DNA of 64,000 bases from an uncultured Mycoplasmatota bacterium (lineage in GTDB: Bacteria > Bacillota_I > Bacilli_A > RF39 > UBA660), in contig CAMUZS010000002.1 in assembly GCA_947165285.1 (NCBI GenBank), positions 90,302 through 154,301 on the forward strand, written 5' to 3'. Numbering within the stretch: the stretch's first letter is position 1; each line of letters opens with the position of its first letter. Under the pieces are notes generated by a model, which saw nothing but the letters and a program-made list of their open reading frames with translations, was not told the DNA's origin and searched no databases. Below, piece after piece: positions 27,688 through 36,498 of this stretch. Made by a program: the position numbers and the translations under genes.

Positions 27688-27714
27688 TAAAAAAAGATAG
27701 AAAAGTCTATCTTT
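27688..27714 (-). terminator. Terminator of the YfcC-like gene
   Basis: AAAGATAGA (27693-27701) pairs with TCTATCTTT (27706-27714), four-base loop, T run on the minus strand. Confidence 0.75.
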
Positions 27715-27719
27715 ATTTA

Positions 27720-29282
27720 TTACATAAATGACATAATTGTAAATATTAATAATAATACAATTAATAATGCTATTAAGAATTTCCAAATTGCTTTTAACCA
27801 ACTCTTATAAGATAAATTAGTCATTGAAAGTCCTGTTAACATTAATACACTAGTAGGTACAAAAAGTGATGCAAATCCATTCATTGAAGATGCAATTGCA
27901 ACAATTTGATTTGAACTTGAAGCATACTTAGCAGCATATAAACCACCTAGTAAGAAACCTGAATATTCAAAATCAACATGTAAGAAAGCACCAATAAATC
28001 CTGTTAATGCATTTAAATATGGACTAAATTTTTCACCTTGATTTAATGCATTAATAATATTACTTGTTAATGGCGAATTATTGTTATATGTTATTACAAA
28101 TAATGCGTAAGCAAAAGTAACTAAAATCATTGGTTTAGCCATTACTTTTAATCCATCTAAAGCATTATCAAATAATTCACTGAATTTAATTTTAGCAATA
28201 AATTTAACAAATATTAATATTATAAATAATACATAAGATAAATTATATAAATCCCATGAACCAAAAGGTGCAGCAGCAGAACCAAGTAATGCACCAAATA
28301 CAGCGACTTCATTTTCTCCTTCTCCAACTACAACTTTAGTAGTTAACCATTCATGAAAATCATTAAATACTGAAATATCAAATACAGTTTTATATGCAAT
28401 AAATCCTAATATTACTAAAACAAATAATCCTGCAAATAATGTTATCATTGGCCAAGCTTTAGCTTTAGTTTCTTTTACTTCAGTAAAATTATCTTCAACC
28501 AATTCACTATTCTTATTCTTTTTATTAAATAATAATACAAATCCGTTTATTAAGAAATATCCAATTAATAATATTATAAAACGATAAATAACACCATCTT
28601 TAATTGTAATATTAAGATTTTGAGTTAAATAATCAATTCCAAATCCACCAAAAGTAGATCCCATTATACCAACACATAAAGCACCAAATGTTATTAACAT
28701 TGAAGAAACTTTATTTAATTTTAATTCTTTTGCAATAGAATAAATCATTGGTACAAATAAAACTAAAACTAATGGTTGTGTTAAAAATGAAGCAAGTAAA
28801 GTGATTAATGCAGATACAATTAACATAAATGCATTTTTCTTATTTACAAATGATTTTGCAAATTTAGAAATCATTGCTTTATAACTATCTGTTTTAGAAA
28901 CAATACCATAAAATATACCAACCATAGCTAAAAATATTACTTGAGATTGATAAACCCCATTCATACCAGCTAAAATCGATTCAAAGAAATTTGAAATACC
29001 GATTCTTACAGGCTTAGTACCTCCGGTAAACTCAGCACCATTAAATACACCAGAAGTTATAAACCAACTAATAACTGATACTATAACTAAAGTTAAAAAT
29101 AATGGTAAAAATAAACCTAATCCTTTTTTTTCTTTTTTACTATTAGAACTTTCTACAATTCTATCTTCTTTTACTACTTTTTCTTCTTTCACAACATCAA
29201 CTTTACTAACATTTTTTGTTGTTTTTTTAGCTGTTGTTGATTTTGATTTACTAGTAGTTTTTTTAGAACTTTTCTTTTCCAT
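27720..29282 (-). CDS. YfcC/DcuC-like ion transporter superfamily permease
   Basis: A 520-residue protein with 11-12 predicted membrane segments from residue about 55. The pattern (GNG/SQV, TQPLVLVLFVPMIYSIAKEL, the amphipathic hairpins GSTFGGFGIDYL and GSAAAPFGSWDLYN) fits the AbgT/DcuC/YfcC group of permeases for dicarboxylates or amino acids. The first 50 residues are a hydrophilic Lys/Ser/Thr tail (KSSKKTTSKSKSTTAKKTTK) not expected in the family. Substrate unknown. Has its own terminator. Confidence 0.7.
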   Translation of the reverse strand: MEKKSSKKTTSKSKSTTAKKTTKNVSKVDVVKEEKVVKEDRIVESSNSKKEKKGLGLFLPLFLTLVIVSVISWFITSGVFNGAEFTGGTKPVRIGISNFFESILAGMNGVYQSQVIFLAMVGIFYGIVSKTDSYKAMISKFAKSFVNKKNAFMLIVSALITLLASFLTQPLVLVLFVPMIYSIAKELKLNKVSSMLITFGALCVGIMGSTFGGFGIDYLTQNLNITIKDGVIYRFIILLIGYFLINGFVLLFNKKNKNSELVEDNFTEVKETKAKAWPMITLFAGLFVLVILGFIAYKTVFDISVFNDFHEWLTTKVVVGEGENEVAVFGALLGSAAAPFGSWDLYNLSYVLFIILIFVKFIAKIKFSELFDNALDGLKVMAKPMILVTFAYALFVITYNNNSPLTSNIINALNQGEKFSPYLNALTGFIGAFLHVDFEYSGFLLGGLYAAKYASSSNQIVAIASSMNGFASLFVPTSVLMLTGLSMTNLSYKSWLKAIWKFLIALLIVLLLIFTIMSFM

Positions 29283-29312
29283 TCTCCATTACCTCCATAT
29301 AAATTATATCAC

Positions 29313-29349
29313 TAAAAAAGCAAAATGAATACTTTTTTGTCATTTTGCT
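29313..29349 (-). terminator. Terminator of typA
   Basis: AGCAAAATGA (29319-29328) pairs with TCATTTTGCT (29340-29349); T6 follows on the minus strand. Confidence 0.8.
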
Positions 29350-29354
29350 ATTTA

Positions 29355-31169
29355 TTATTTTCTATTTAATCTAAATCTTTCATTAGCATCTAATACTTTT
29401 TTACGTAGTCTAATAGCATCCGGAGTAATCTCTACATATTCATCATCTTCAATAAATTCTAAAGATTCTTCTAAAGTAAATGTACGTGGTGGAACAAGAG
29501 CAATTGCATCATCAGATGCTTTACTTCTTGTATTAGACATTTCCTTATTTTTGCATGGATTAACATTTAAATCATTATCACGATTATGAATTCCAACAAT
29601 TTCACCTGCATATACATCTACTGCAGGACCAACAATCATTGTTCCCCTATCTTGTAAATTAAATAATGAATATCCAAGTGTCTTACCATTTTCCATTGAA
29701 ACAAGAACTCCATTTTTTCTTCCATGAATCTCACCTACATATGGTTTATAAGATTCAAAAGATCTTACCATAATACCTTCTCCCTTAGTATTAGTTATAA
29801 ATGCTGATCTATATCCTATTAATCCACGAGTAGGTGCACTAAATTCTAAATGAGTATAATTTTGATCTGTTTCAGAATTAGTCATAATATTAAGCGTAGC
29901 TTTTCTTTCTTGTAAATCAGATATAATAGTTGATGCATATTCAGATGGTGTATTAACAATTACTGTTTCAAATGGCTCACATTTTTTACCGTCTATTTCT
30001 TCAAATAATACTTCTGGTTTAGAAACACAAAGTTCAAAACCTTCTCTTCTCATTTGTTCTAAAAGAACTGATAAATGTAGTTCACCACGACCTGAAACTT
30101 TAAATCCATCACTACCAGGTAATTCTTCAACTTCTAAACCAACGTTAGTTTCTAATTCTTTTTCTAATCTATCTTTTATATGACGAGAAGTTAAAAACTT
30201 ACCAGATTGTCCTGCAAAAGGAGAAGAATTAACCATAAAATTCATGGACATTGTAGGTCTTTCAATAATTATTTGTGGAAGAGCTTCAACTTTATCTTTA
30301 TCACAAACAGTATCTCCTATTGAAATATCAGAACATCCTGCAATAGTTACAATATCTCCATAATATGCTTCACTAACTTCTTTTCTTTCAATACCTTCTT
30401 GAACAAATAATTTTGTAATTCTAAAGTTTTCTATTTTTTCACTACCATTTTTAGATAAAGCAACAGTTTGTCCATTTTTAATCATACCCTTAGTAATTCT
30501 ACCTATACCAAGTCTACCTATAAATGAATCATAATCTAATTGACAAATTTGCATTTGTAATGGATCATCTTTACTTCCATTATATGGATCTACTTGTTTT
30601 AAAATCACTTCAAGTAATGGTGATACATCTACCATTTCACCATTTGGATCAAGTCCAGCTTTTCCATCCCTAGCTACACCATAAATAATTGGAAAATCAA
30701 GTTGTTCATCACTAGCATTTAATTCCATAAATAAATCAAATGTCATATTTACTACATCTTCAGCTCTTGCATCTTTTTTATCAATTTTATTAATAAATAA
30801 AATAGGTTTTAAATTTTGTTCTAATGCCTTTTTTAATACAAATCTTGTTTGAGGCATAGGTCCTTCTTTAGCATCTACTATTAAAACAACTGTATCAACA
30901 GTTCTCATAATACGTTCTACTTCAGAAGAAAAATCAGCATGTCCTGGAGTATCAACAATATTAATTTTATAATCCTTATAATGAATAGAACAAGGTTTAG
31001 AATATATAGTAATTCCTCTTTCTCTTTCTAAATCATTATTATCCATTACTTGAGCATTAACTACTTCATTTTCTCTAAATGCACCATTTTGAGAAAGTAA
31101 TGCATCAACTAGAGTAGATTTACCAGCATCAACATGAGCCACAACAGCAATATTTATTATTTTGTCCAT
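29355..31169 (-). CDS. typA: Translational GTPase TypA/BipA
   Basis: A 604-residue ribosome-associated GTPase. G1 [12 protein letters not shown]2 [10 protein letters not shown]3 DTPGHADF and G4 NKIDKKDA are intact; the C-terminal TypA domain includes GLIGYRSAF and the family-specific [19 protein letters not shown]. TypA acts in assembly of the large subunit and stress adaptation. I use the ATG at 31169 ([12 protein letters not shown]) with GGGG upstream; the upstream extension of seven codons would overlap that site. Confidence 0.97.
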   Translation of the reverse strand: MDKIINIAVVAHVDAGKSTLVDALLSQNGAFRENEVVNAQVMDNNDLERERGITIYSKPCSIHYKDYKINIVDTPGHADFSSEVERIMRTVDTVVLIVDAKEGPMPQTRFVLKKALEQNLKPILFINKIDKKDARAEDVVNMTFDLFMELNASDEQLDFPIIYGVARDGKAGLDPNGEMVDVSPLLEVILKQVDPYNGSKDDPLQMQICQLDYDSFIGRLGIGRITKGMIKNGQTVALSKNGSEKIENFRITKLFVQEGIERKEVSEAYYGDIVTIAGCSDISIGDTVCDKDKVEALPQIIIERPTMSMNFMVNSSPFAGQSGKFLTSRHIKDRLEKELETNVGLEVEELPGSDGFKVSGRGELHLSVLLEQMRREGFELCVSKPEVLFEEIDGKKCEPFETVIVNTPSEYASTIISDLQERKATLNIMTNSETDQNYTHLEFSAPTRGLIGYRSAFITNTKGEGIMVRSFESYKPYVGEIHGRKNGVLVSMENGKTLGYSLFNLQDRGTMIVGPAVDVYAGEIVGIHNRDNDLNVNPCKNKEMSNTRSKASDDAIALVPPRTFTLEESLEFIEDDEYVEITPDAIRLRKKVLDANERFRLNRK

Positions 31170-31230
31170 AATAATCCCCACTTCTTTCAATACTCATAAG
31201 ATATTACTACAAAATTAATATTTTTACAAG

Positions 31231-31255
31231 AAAAAAAGATATTTTTAAATATCTT
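31231..31255 (-). terminator. Terminator of the membrane/coiled-coil pair
   Basis: AAGATATTT (31236-31244) and AAATATCTT (31247-31255), followed by a T run on the minus strand. Confidence 0.7.
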
Positions 31256-31691
31256 ATTTTTTTTCTACTAAATTATAATATCTCTTTGTAACAAGATAAA
31301 AGAACAATATTAAAGCAATCACTATATAAATAATATCCCAAACAGATCTATAAATATCTAAAAATCTATCAGTAGAATTAATACCAAATGATATTAATAA
31401 ATCAAATCCTAAATCCCTAAATAATTCAAAAGGTAATCTTAATACTATAATAAATACCACTATTAATAATAACCTTAAAACTAATTGAAAAATTTCATTA
31501 GAATTTTTAGTAGTTATATATTTAAACATATCCTTAAATGTTGTAATAATATTATGTTTTTCATTGCTTGTTTTTACTTCATCTTCTTTTTTCAAAGCAG
31601 GCATATTTAAAGTGTTTTCTAAACTATTTAATGCTTGCATACTTATTTCATTTAATAACTTATTATTTTTCTTATTATTATCGCTATTCAT
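31254..31691 (-). CDS. Small membrane protein of unknown function (pair with 31684-33504)
   Basis: I do not recognise this 145-residue protein. Residues 1-60 are hydrophilic; membrane segments lie at about 66-90 (QLVLRLLLIVVFIIVLRLPF) and 112-132 (IIYIVIALILFFYLVTK), with a Tyr/Lys-rich tail. It overlaps the upstream coiled-coil gene by eight bases, so the pair is translationally coupled and probably forms a complex at the membrane. Confidence 0.65.
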   Translation of the reverse strand: MNSDNNKKNNKLLNEISMQALNSLENTLNMPALKKEDEVKTSNEKHNIITTFKDMFKYITTKNSNEIFQLVLRLLLIVVFIIVLRLPFELFRDLGFDLLISFGINSTDRFLDIYRSVWDIIYIVIALILFFYLVTKRYYNLVEKK

Positions 31692-33504
31692 TTTCCAACC
31701 TCTTTTCTATAATAACTTTGTTAATACTTATTTTATAATCAACATCAAAACTATTTACATATGAATACTTTTTAGAATTAATTATATTCTTTTTAAATCT
31801 AGAATATAAAACAACATTATTTTCTTTATTAAATGAAATATCTCTTGTATCAATATATATTTCTGTGTTTTCAATATCTAAAAGTTCTATACTATTTTTT
31901 GATAATGTTAGCTTAATAGGACAATATAAAACATAAACTCCTTTTTTTACGTGTGCATTTATAACTCTATAATTCTTATTATTACTATTATACATATAAG
32001 GTGCAATAAAAGAAGAAGTTTTAATAAAATTAAATGTCCCTAAATTATCAAAATCAGTTGTAGAAAAATAAAGTTTAATATTATCATTTAGTTTTATCTT
32101 ATCATTGATATTAATTATTATATCTAATTGATTTTTAATAGATTCTATAAAACTTATTTTATTTGTAAAATCTATATTTTTAAAAATATCATTTTTAATT
32201 TTTTTATTAACATCTAATTCAATAAGATATTTAATATTGTCATAACAATCTCTAAATACTTTTTCGAATTCTTTATTATTATTTAAAATATTTAATAATT
32301 TATTAGTAGAAATACTATTATAATTTTTAAAATTTTGAATCATAATAAATAATTTTTCATAAAATGAAGTAAATAATATTAAAGCATTTTTTTCTTTATT
32401 AGTTAAATTATCAAATTGCTTCTTTAAATGTTTATTAACTTCATCAATACTTATATAATTATCTTTTTTATTAACTTCATTACTACATCTAATAATGTTT
32501 TTCTCAATATCATAGGCTTTTTGAGTTTTAAAATTATTTAAATATTCACATAATCTAAACTCATTAATTTTATCTAATACATCATATTTTTTTTCAATAA
32601 AATCTAAATATTTTTCATCAAAATTATCATCATATATACTTTCATAAGTACTTTGTTTATCAATACTATCAAATTTTTTTGATAAATTTATTAATTTAAT
32701 TTTTCTTTTAGATAATAATTCTTTCATAAAATCAATTTTAGTAACAGCTAATCTCATTTCTTCATCTATATCATCATTAGTTTTCAATGCAAACATATAA
32801 TCTTTATTACTATCTAATTCTTTATTTAATATCCATACTTTAACAATTAATTCATTTAATCTATCTTCACTAGGCATCTTTTTCTTATATTCACTAATTA
32901 AGGAATTAATTAAACTTTCTAACTTTAAATCTGTTTTAAATGATCTATTATCATTATCAATAATTAGATCTCTTTTAACTCTATTATATTTATCAACTAA
33001 CTTTTGCAACTCTAAATAATATCTTGTCAATTCTCTTTCTTTATTAAATAAATTATTTGTATATTTTTCTAAATAATCTTTTTCTAAATAATATCTATCC
33101 ATTAGTCTTTGTATTTCAACAAATAATCTTTTAGAATGAGATAATTTTTTATTTTTATTTTCTTTTTTTTCAAAACTTTTTATATCAAATAATTCCTCAT
33201 CAGTCATAACATGATTATTTCTTATATATAAAACTTGAGGATTACTTATTTCATAATTATTAAGTCTCATAGAAACATTTTCTTTTTTACCATTTAATTT
33301 ATACCATTGAAATCTTTTTAAAAATTTATCTAACTCTAAATCACTATAAAAAGAAGCTACTCTTTCAGTAATACCATATTTATCATCTATATAAGAATAA
33401 TTAATCCCAATTTCATTATTCTTTTTATATAAATATGGGTGAACAGTCATAGAATTATAGCCATATTTTTTTAGTATTTTTAAAGCTGATTCCAATGTTA
33501 TCAC
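31684..33504 (-). CDS. Large helical protein of unknown function
   Basis: A 606-residue soluble protein I do not recognise. Residues 1-110 appear mixed alpha/beta (SALKILKKYGYNSMTVHPYL); residues about 120-420 are predominantly charged helices with many coiled-coil-like stretches; the last 120 residues are beta-rich (IKLTLSKNSIELLDIENTEI). No transmembrane segment. It begins upstream of, and overlaps, the small membrane protein gene. The pair is reminiscent in layout of a membrane anchor plus cytoplasmic scaffold, an inference only. Confidence 0.65.
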   Translation of the reverse strand: MITLESALKILKKYGYNSMTVHPYLYKKNNEIGINYSYIDDKYGITERVASFYSDLELDKFLKRFQWYKLNGKKENVSMRLNNYEISNPQVLYIRNNHVMTDEELFDIKSFEKKENKNKKLSHSKRLFVEIQRLMDRYYLEKDYLEKYTNNLFNKERELTRYYLELQKLVDKYNRVKRDLIIDNDNRSFKTDLKLESLINSLISEYKKKMPSEDRLNELIVKVWILNKELDSNKDYMFALKTNDDIDEEMRLAVTKIDFMKELLSKRKIKLINLSKKFDSIDKQSTYESIYDDNFDEKYLDFIEKKYDVLDKINEFRLCEYLNNFKTQKAYDIEKNIIRCSNEVNKKDNYISIDEVNKHLKKQFDNLTNKEKNALILFTSFYEKLFIMIQNFKNYNSISTNKLLNILNNNKEFEKVFRDCYDNIKYLIELDVNKKIKNDIFKNIDFTNKISFIESIKNQLDIIININDKIKLNDNIKLYFSTTDFDNLGTFNFIKTSSFIAPYMYNSNNKNYRVINAHVKKGVYVLYCPIKLTLSKNSIELLDIENTEIYIDTRDISFNKENNVVLYSRFKKNIINSKKYSYVNSFDVDYKISINKVIIEKRLENE

Positions 33505-33540
33505 ACAAACACTCTCCCTATTATTAATATTATAACATAC

Positions 33541-33569
33541 TTGCTAATAAAGATAAATTATTTTATAAT
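33541..33569 (+). promoter_or_regulatory. Promoter of the DUF308 gene
   Basis: TTGCTA (33541-33546), 17-base spacer, TATAAT (33564-33569), about 24 bases before the start codon. Confidence 0.6.
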
Positions 33570-33592
33570 TTATATAGGAAAGAAGGTAAAAA

Positions 33593-34228
33593 ATGAAAAT
33601 AGAATTTAAAATTAAAAACAACAAAAGAAATTTATTTACATCAATTTTATTTTTAATATTTGGAGCACTAATGTTTGCATATCCTAATTCATTTATTTCT
33701 TTAGTATCAAAAATTATTGGAATTATATTAGTAGTATATGGAATATTATTAATAATCAAAAATTATTATGAAACAAAACAAAATAGTGACACACCATCAT
33801 CTACATTAATATTGGCAATTGTTTTATTAGTAATAGGAATTTTATTTATAACACTTTCAAATAGTATTGCACAAATTGTTCAATATATAATAGGTGCATG
33901 GATATTATTTAATGCACTTGAAAGATTAATTATGGCTCTAAGTTTAGGATATAAAAATAATAAATTTATTACTCAATTAGTAATATCAATACTATTATTA
34001 TTAGCAGGATTATATACAATATTAAAAGCAAATTTACCACTACAAATTATAGGAATTGTCTTAATGTGTTATGCAATATTAGATATAATCGGATATATTA
34101 CAACATATGATAATATTGAAAAAGAAGACATAAAAGAAGAAACTTATAAAAAAATTGAAACAAAAGAAAACATTAAAGATGCTACAATAGTTGAAGAAAA
34201 TAAAAAATCTAAAAAGAAGAAAAAATAA
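33593..34228 (+). CDS. HdeD/DUF308 family membrane protein
   Basis: A 211-residue protein with six short membrane segments in residues about 12-165, in three paired hairpins (for example FLIFGALMFAYPNSFISLVS, VLLVIGILFITLSNSIAQI), the repeating pattern of DUF308 (HdeD-like) proteins, then a charged Lys/Glu tail of about 40 residues ending in KKSKKKKK. Function unknown in Bacillota. Strong promoter upstream. Confidence 0.8.
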   Translation: MKIEFKIKNNKRNLFTSILFLIFGALMFAYPNSFISLVSKIIGIILVVYGILLIIKNYYETKQNSDTPSSTLILAIVLLVIGILFITLSNSIAQIVQYIIGAWILFNALERLIMALSLGYKNNKFITQLVISILLLLAGLYTILKANLPLQIIGIVLMCYAILDIIGYITTYDNIEKEDIKEETYKKIETKENIKDATIVEENKKSKKKKK

Positions 34229-34248
34229 TTTCTTCTTTTATTTTTTTT
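34212..34248 (+). terminator. Terminator of the DUF308 gene
   Basis: AAAAGAAGAAA (34212-34222) pairs with TTTCTTCTTTT (34229-34239), then a T run on the plus strand. The upstream arm encodes the lysine tail of the protein. Confidence 0.65.
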
Positions 34249-34255
34249 ATTTTAA

Positions 34256-34264
34256 TGCTATAAT
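34256..34264 (+). promoter_or_regulatory. Extended -10 promoter of the 35-aa gene
   Basis: TG-C-TATAAT, 24 bases before the ATG of the 35-residue gene and directly after the preceding terminator. Confidence 0.5.
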
Positions 34265-34288
34265 CTTTATTGATTTGGAGGTTATTAG

Positions 34289-34396
34289 ATGAGAACTTAT
34301 AAAGTAAATCTTCCTGAAGGAGTAAAAAAGAAATTTTCTGCCAGAAGAGGAGTTAAAGTTAAATTAATTAATAAAAATGCAAAAAAAACAAAGTAG
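34289..34396 (+). CDS. 35-residue basic protein
   Basis: A short gene with GGAG-TT RBS (GGAGGTT) nine bases before the ATG, its own extended -10 promoter and a perfect terminator hairpin. The product begins MRTYKVNLPEGVKKKFSARR and ends with KNAKKTK: about 14 Lys/Arg in 35 residues, no cysteines, no signal. The size and charge resemble small ribosomal or nucleic-acid-binding proteins, but it matches none I know (not L34, L36 or Thx). Unassigned. Confidence 0.75.
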   Translation: MRTYKVNLPEGVKKKFSARRGVKVKLINKNAKKTK

Positions 34397-34413
34397 TCAA
34401 TTATGACTACTTT
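34390..34413. terminator. Bidirectional terminator after the 35-aa gene
   Basis: Perfect 10-bp stem AAAGTAGTCA / TGACTACTTT with a four-base loop; T-rich on the plus side and A-rich before it, serving the convergent gene ending at 34416 as well. Confidence 0.8.
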
Positions 34414-34415
34414 TG

Positions 34416-35468
34416 TTATTTGTTTCTATTTAAGAATAGATTAATAATTAAACCAAATCCATATAAGAATCCAATAAAGTATATTAATCCACCAAATGCT
34501 GGAATTAATGAAACTAATTTAAAGAATAAACATCCTACAATAATATCTAAATATAAATTATCATTTTGCTTAAACAATTTAGTTAATAATACTTTACCAA
34601 CAGCATATGATGACATTACAAGTGATATCAATAATGCTATTATATAAGCTAAAATAACTATAATTCCAAAAGTTAAACCAACAATACTACCCATTAGTAA
34701 AATAGTTAAAATAGGAACAGCAATTAAAGCAATAAATCCAAATATCATATATTTACATACATTACTAACATTAAATTCACTATCAATATTTTTGAATAAT
34801 TTAGGGAATATTACAGATAATAGTACTCCAGTAAAAATTAATGTAAGTACACTAAGTACAATATCAATAACAGTATTTTTTAATTCAATTTTAGTACCTG
34901 TTTCATAAGTTTCCTTTTTTCCATATGTTAATTTTTCTTCGTTTTCAATTTTAACATCTTGATTAACATTTAAAGTACCTGTAATTTTAACATTATCTTT
35001 AATTTTAATGTTTTCTGCAGCAACATTAACATTACCATTAATTTCAACATTATCTAATACTATAGTACTACCTGCTAAATAAGCATCTCCATTTATATTA
35101 GATAAGATATTAATTTCACTACCGGCTAAATAAACATCACGTCCAACTTTTGCTTCCTTAGATATAGTAATAATATTTCCCGCTGCAAATAAATCTTTTT
35201 CAATTTTGTTATTAACAACAACATTCTCACCTGCTAAGGCACCATATGTTGTAACACCATCAAATTTAACAATATTACCAGCAATAAAAGATATGCCATC
35301 AACATATTTTTTTACATTCAAATCATTTCCTGCTTCAAAATATGAATGATTTACCTTTTCAACTTCTTCATTAGTAGCAATTACAATTGGTTCTTCTTCT
35401 GCATTAACAATTTTAAATGGAATAACTAAAAACATTAATGCTAAAATAAATATTAACTTTTTCTTCAT
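34416..35468 (-). CDS. Beta-helix (polymer-forming-like) membrane protein
   Basis: A 350-residue protein: signal peptide about 1-23 (cut near NAEEE), then residues about 45-175 with repeating short strands of bactofilin/polymer-forming style (FIAGNIVKFDGVTTYGALAG, INGDAYLAGSTIVLDNVEIN), then four to five membrane segments from about 200 to 345 with a Gly-rich GSIVGLTFGIIVILAYII. The extracytoplasmic helix plus membrane domain layout is known in Bacillota proteins of unknown role. RBS GGAGATT. Confidence 0.7.
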   Translation of the reverse strand: MKKKLIFILALMFLVIPFKIVNAEEEPIVIATNEEVEKVNHSYFEAGNDLNVKKYVDGISFIAGNIVKFDGVTTYGALAGENVVVNNKIEKDLFAAGNIITISKEAKVGRDVYLAGSEINILSNINGDAYLAGSTIVLDNVEINGNVNVAAENIKIKDNVKITGTLNVNQDVKIENEEKLTYGKKETYETGTKIELKNTVIDIVLSVLTLIFTGVLLSVIFPKLFKNIDSEFNVSNVCKYMIFGFIALIAVPILTILLMGSIVGLTFGIIVILAYIIALLISLVMSSYAVGKVLLTKLFKQNDNLYLDIIVGCLFFKLVSLIPAFGGLIYFIGFLYGFGLIINLFLNRNK

Positions 35469-35519
35469 AACAATCTCCTTTTCTATTAAAATATTACCAC
35501 CATATATTATTTATTACAA

Positions 35520-36428
35520 CTATACAACTTTTTTAATAGCATCTTTTATCACATCTATAGAATGCTGAAGTTTAACAGTTTCTTCTTTATTTAAATTAAA
35601 ATATACTTTTTCTAATATTCCAGCTCTTCCTAAAACTACAGGAAGTCCTACATAGACATCATTTTGATAATCATAATTAGATACAACCATTACCGTTTTT
35701 TCATCTCCAAGAATAGCATTAGTAATTTGAACTAAACATACTCCTATTCCATATGAAGTATTACCTTTTTTATCTATTATTTCATACGCAGCATTTCTAA
35801 CATCATTTTCTATTGATACTTTATCATTAAAGCTTAAAAAATCATTTATATTTTGAAGACCAATATTTACATTACTCCATGGAATAAATTCAGTATCACC
35901 ATGTTCTCCAATAACATAACCATGAATATTTTTAGGATTGATATCAAGCTTTTTTCCTATTAAATATCTCATTCTTGAAGTATCTAAAAAAGTACCTGAA
36001 CCTATAACTCTATTAGCAGACATATGTGAATATTTATAAGTAATATAAGTCATAACATCTAATGGATTTGTTGCAATCAAAAAAATACCCTTAAACTCAT
36101 TTGCCATAATATTTTCTATAATATTTTTAAATATCTTTGCATTTTTATAAATAAGATCCATTCTGGTTTCTCCAGGATTTTGATTAGCACCTGCAGCAAT
36201 AACAATTAAATTTGCATCTTTGCAATCCTCGTAAGAACCAACTTTAATATCAATTTTATTTGGGGAATAAGGAAGACAATGATTAAGATCCATAACTTCT
36301 CCAAGAATTTTTTTGTCATCTAAATCTATTAAACATAACTCATTAACATATGTTTTTTGATTAACTAAAGCATATGCATAAGCCATACCAACATTACCAC
36401 AACCTATTATAATAACTTTATTTTTCAT
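35520..36428 (-). CDS. ldh: L-lactate dehydrogenase
   Basis: A 302-residue NAD-dependent LDH. The NAD loop is IIGCGNVGMAYAYALV; Gln in AAGANQNPGETRMDL marks lactate rather than malate specificity; the active-site His is in VIGEHGDTEFIPWS, with TNPLDVMTY and the substrate Arg of SHMSANRVIGSG present. Slightly shorter than the 315-residue norm. Re-oxidises NADH in fermentation, fitting the glycolytic genes nearby. Confidence 0.93.
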   Translation of the reverse strand: MKNKVIIIGCGNVGMAYAYALVNQKTYVNELCLIDLDDKKILGEVMDLNHCLPYSPNKIDIKVGSYEDCKDANLIVIAAGANQNPGETRMDLIYKNAKIFKNIIENIMANEFKGIFLIATNPLDVMTYITYKYSHMSANRVIGSGTFLDTSRMRYLIGKKLDINPKNIHGYVIGEHGDTEFIPWSNVNIGLQNINDFLSFNDKVSIENDVRNAAYEIIDKKGNTSYGIGVCLVQITNAILGDEKTVMVVSNYDYQNDVYVGLPVVLGRAGILEKVYFNLNKEETVKLQHSIDVIKDAIKKVV

Positions 36429-36465
36429 ATAAAATTCCTCTATTCTATATATATTATAATAAAAA

Positions 36466-36498
36466 AAATGAAAATACTAAATAGTAAATTTTCATTTT
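36466..36498 (-). terminator. Terminator of the P-type ATPase gene
   Basis: AAAATGAAAAT pairs with ATTTTCATTTT around a short loop; T-rich on the minus strand. Confidence 0.6.
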
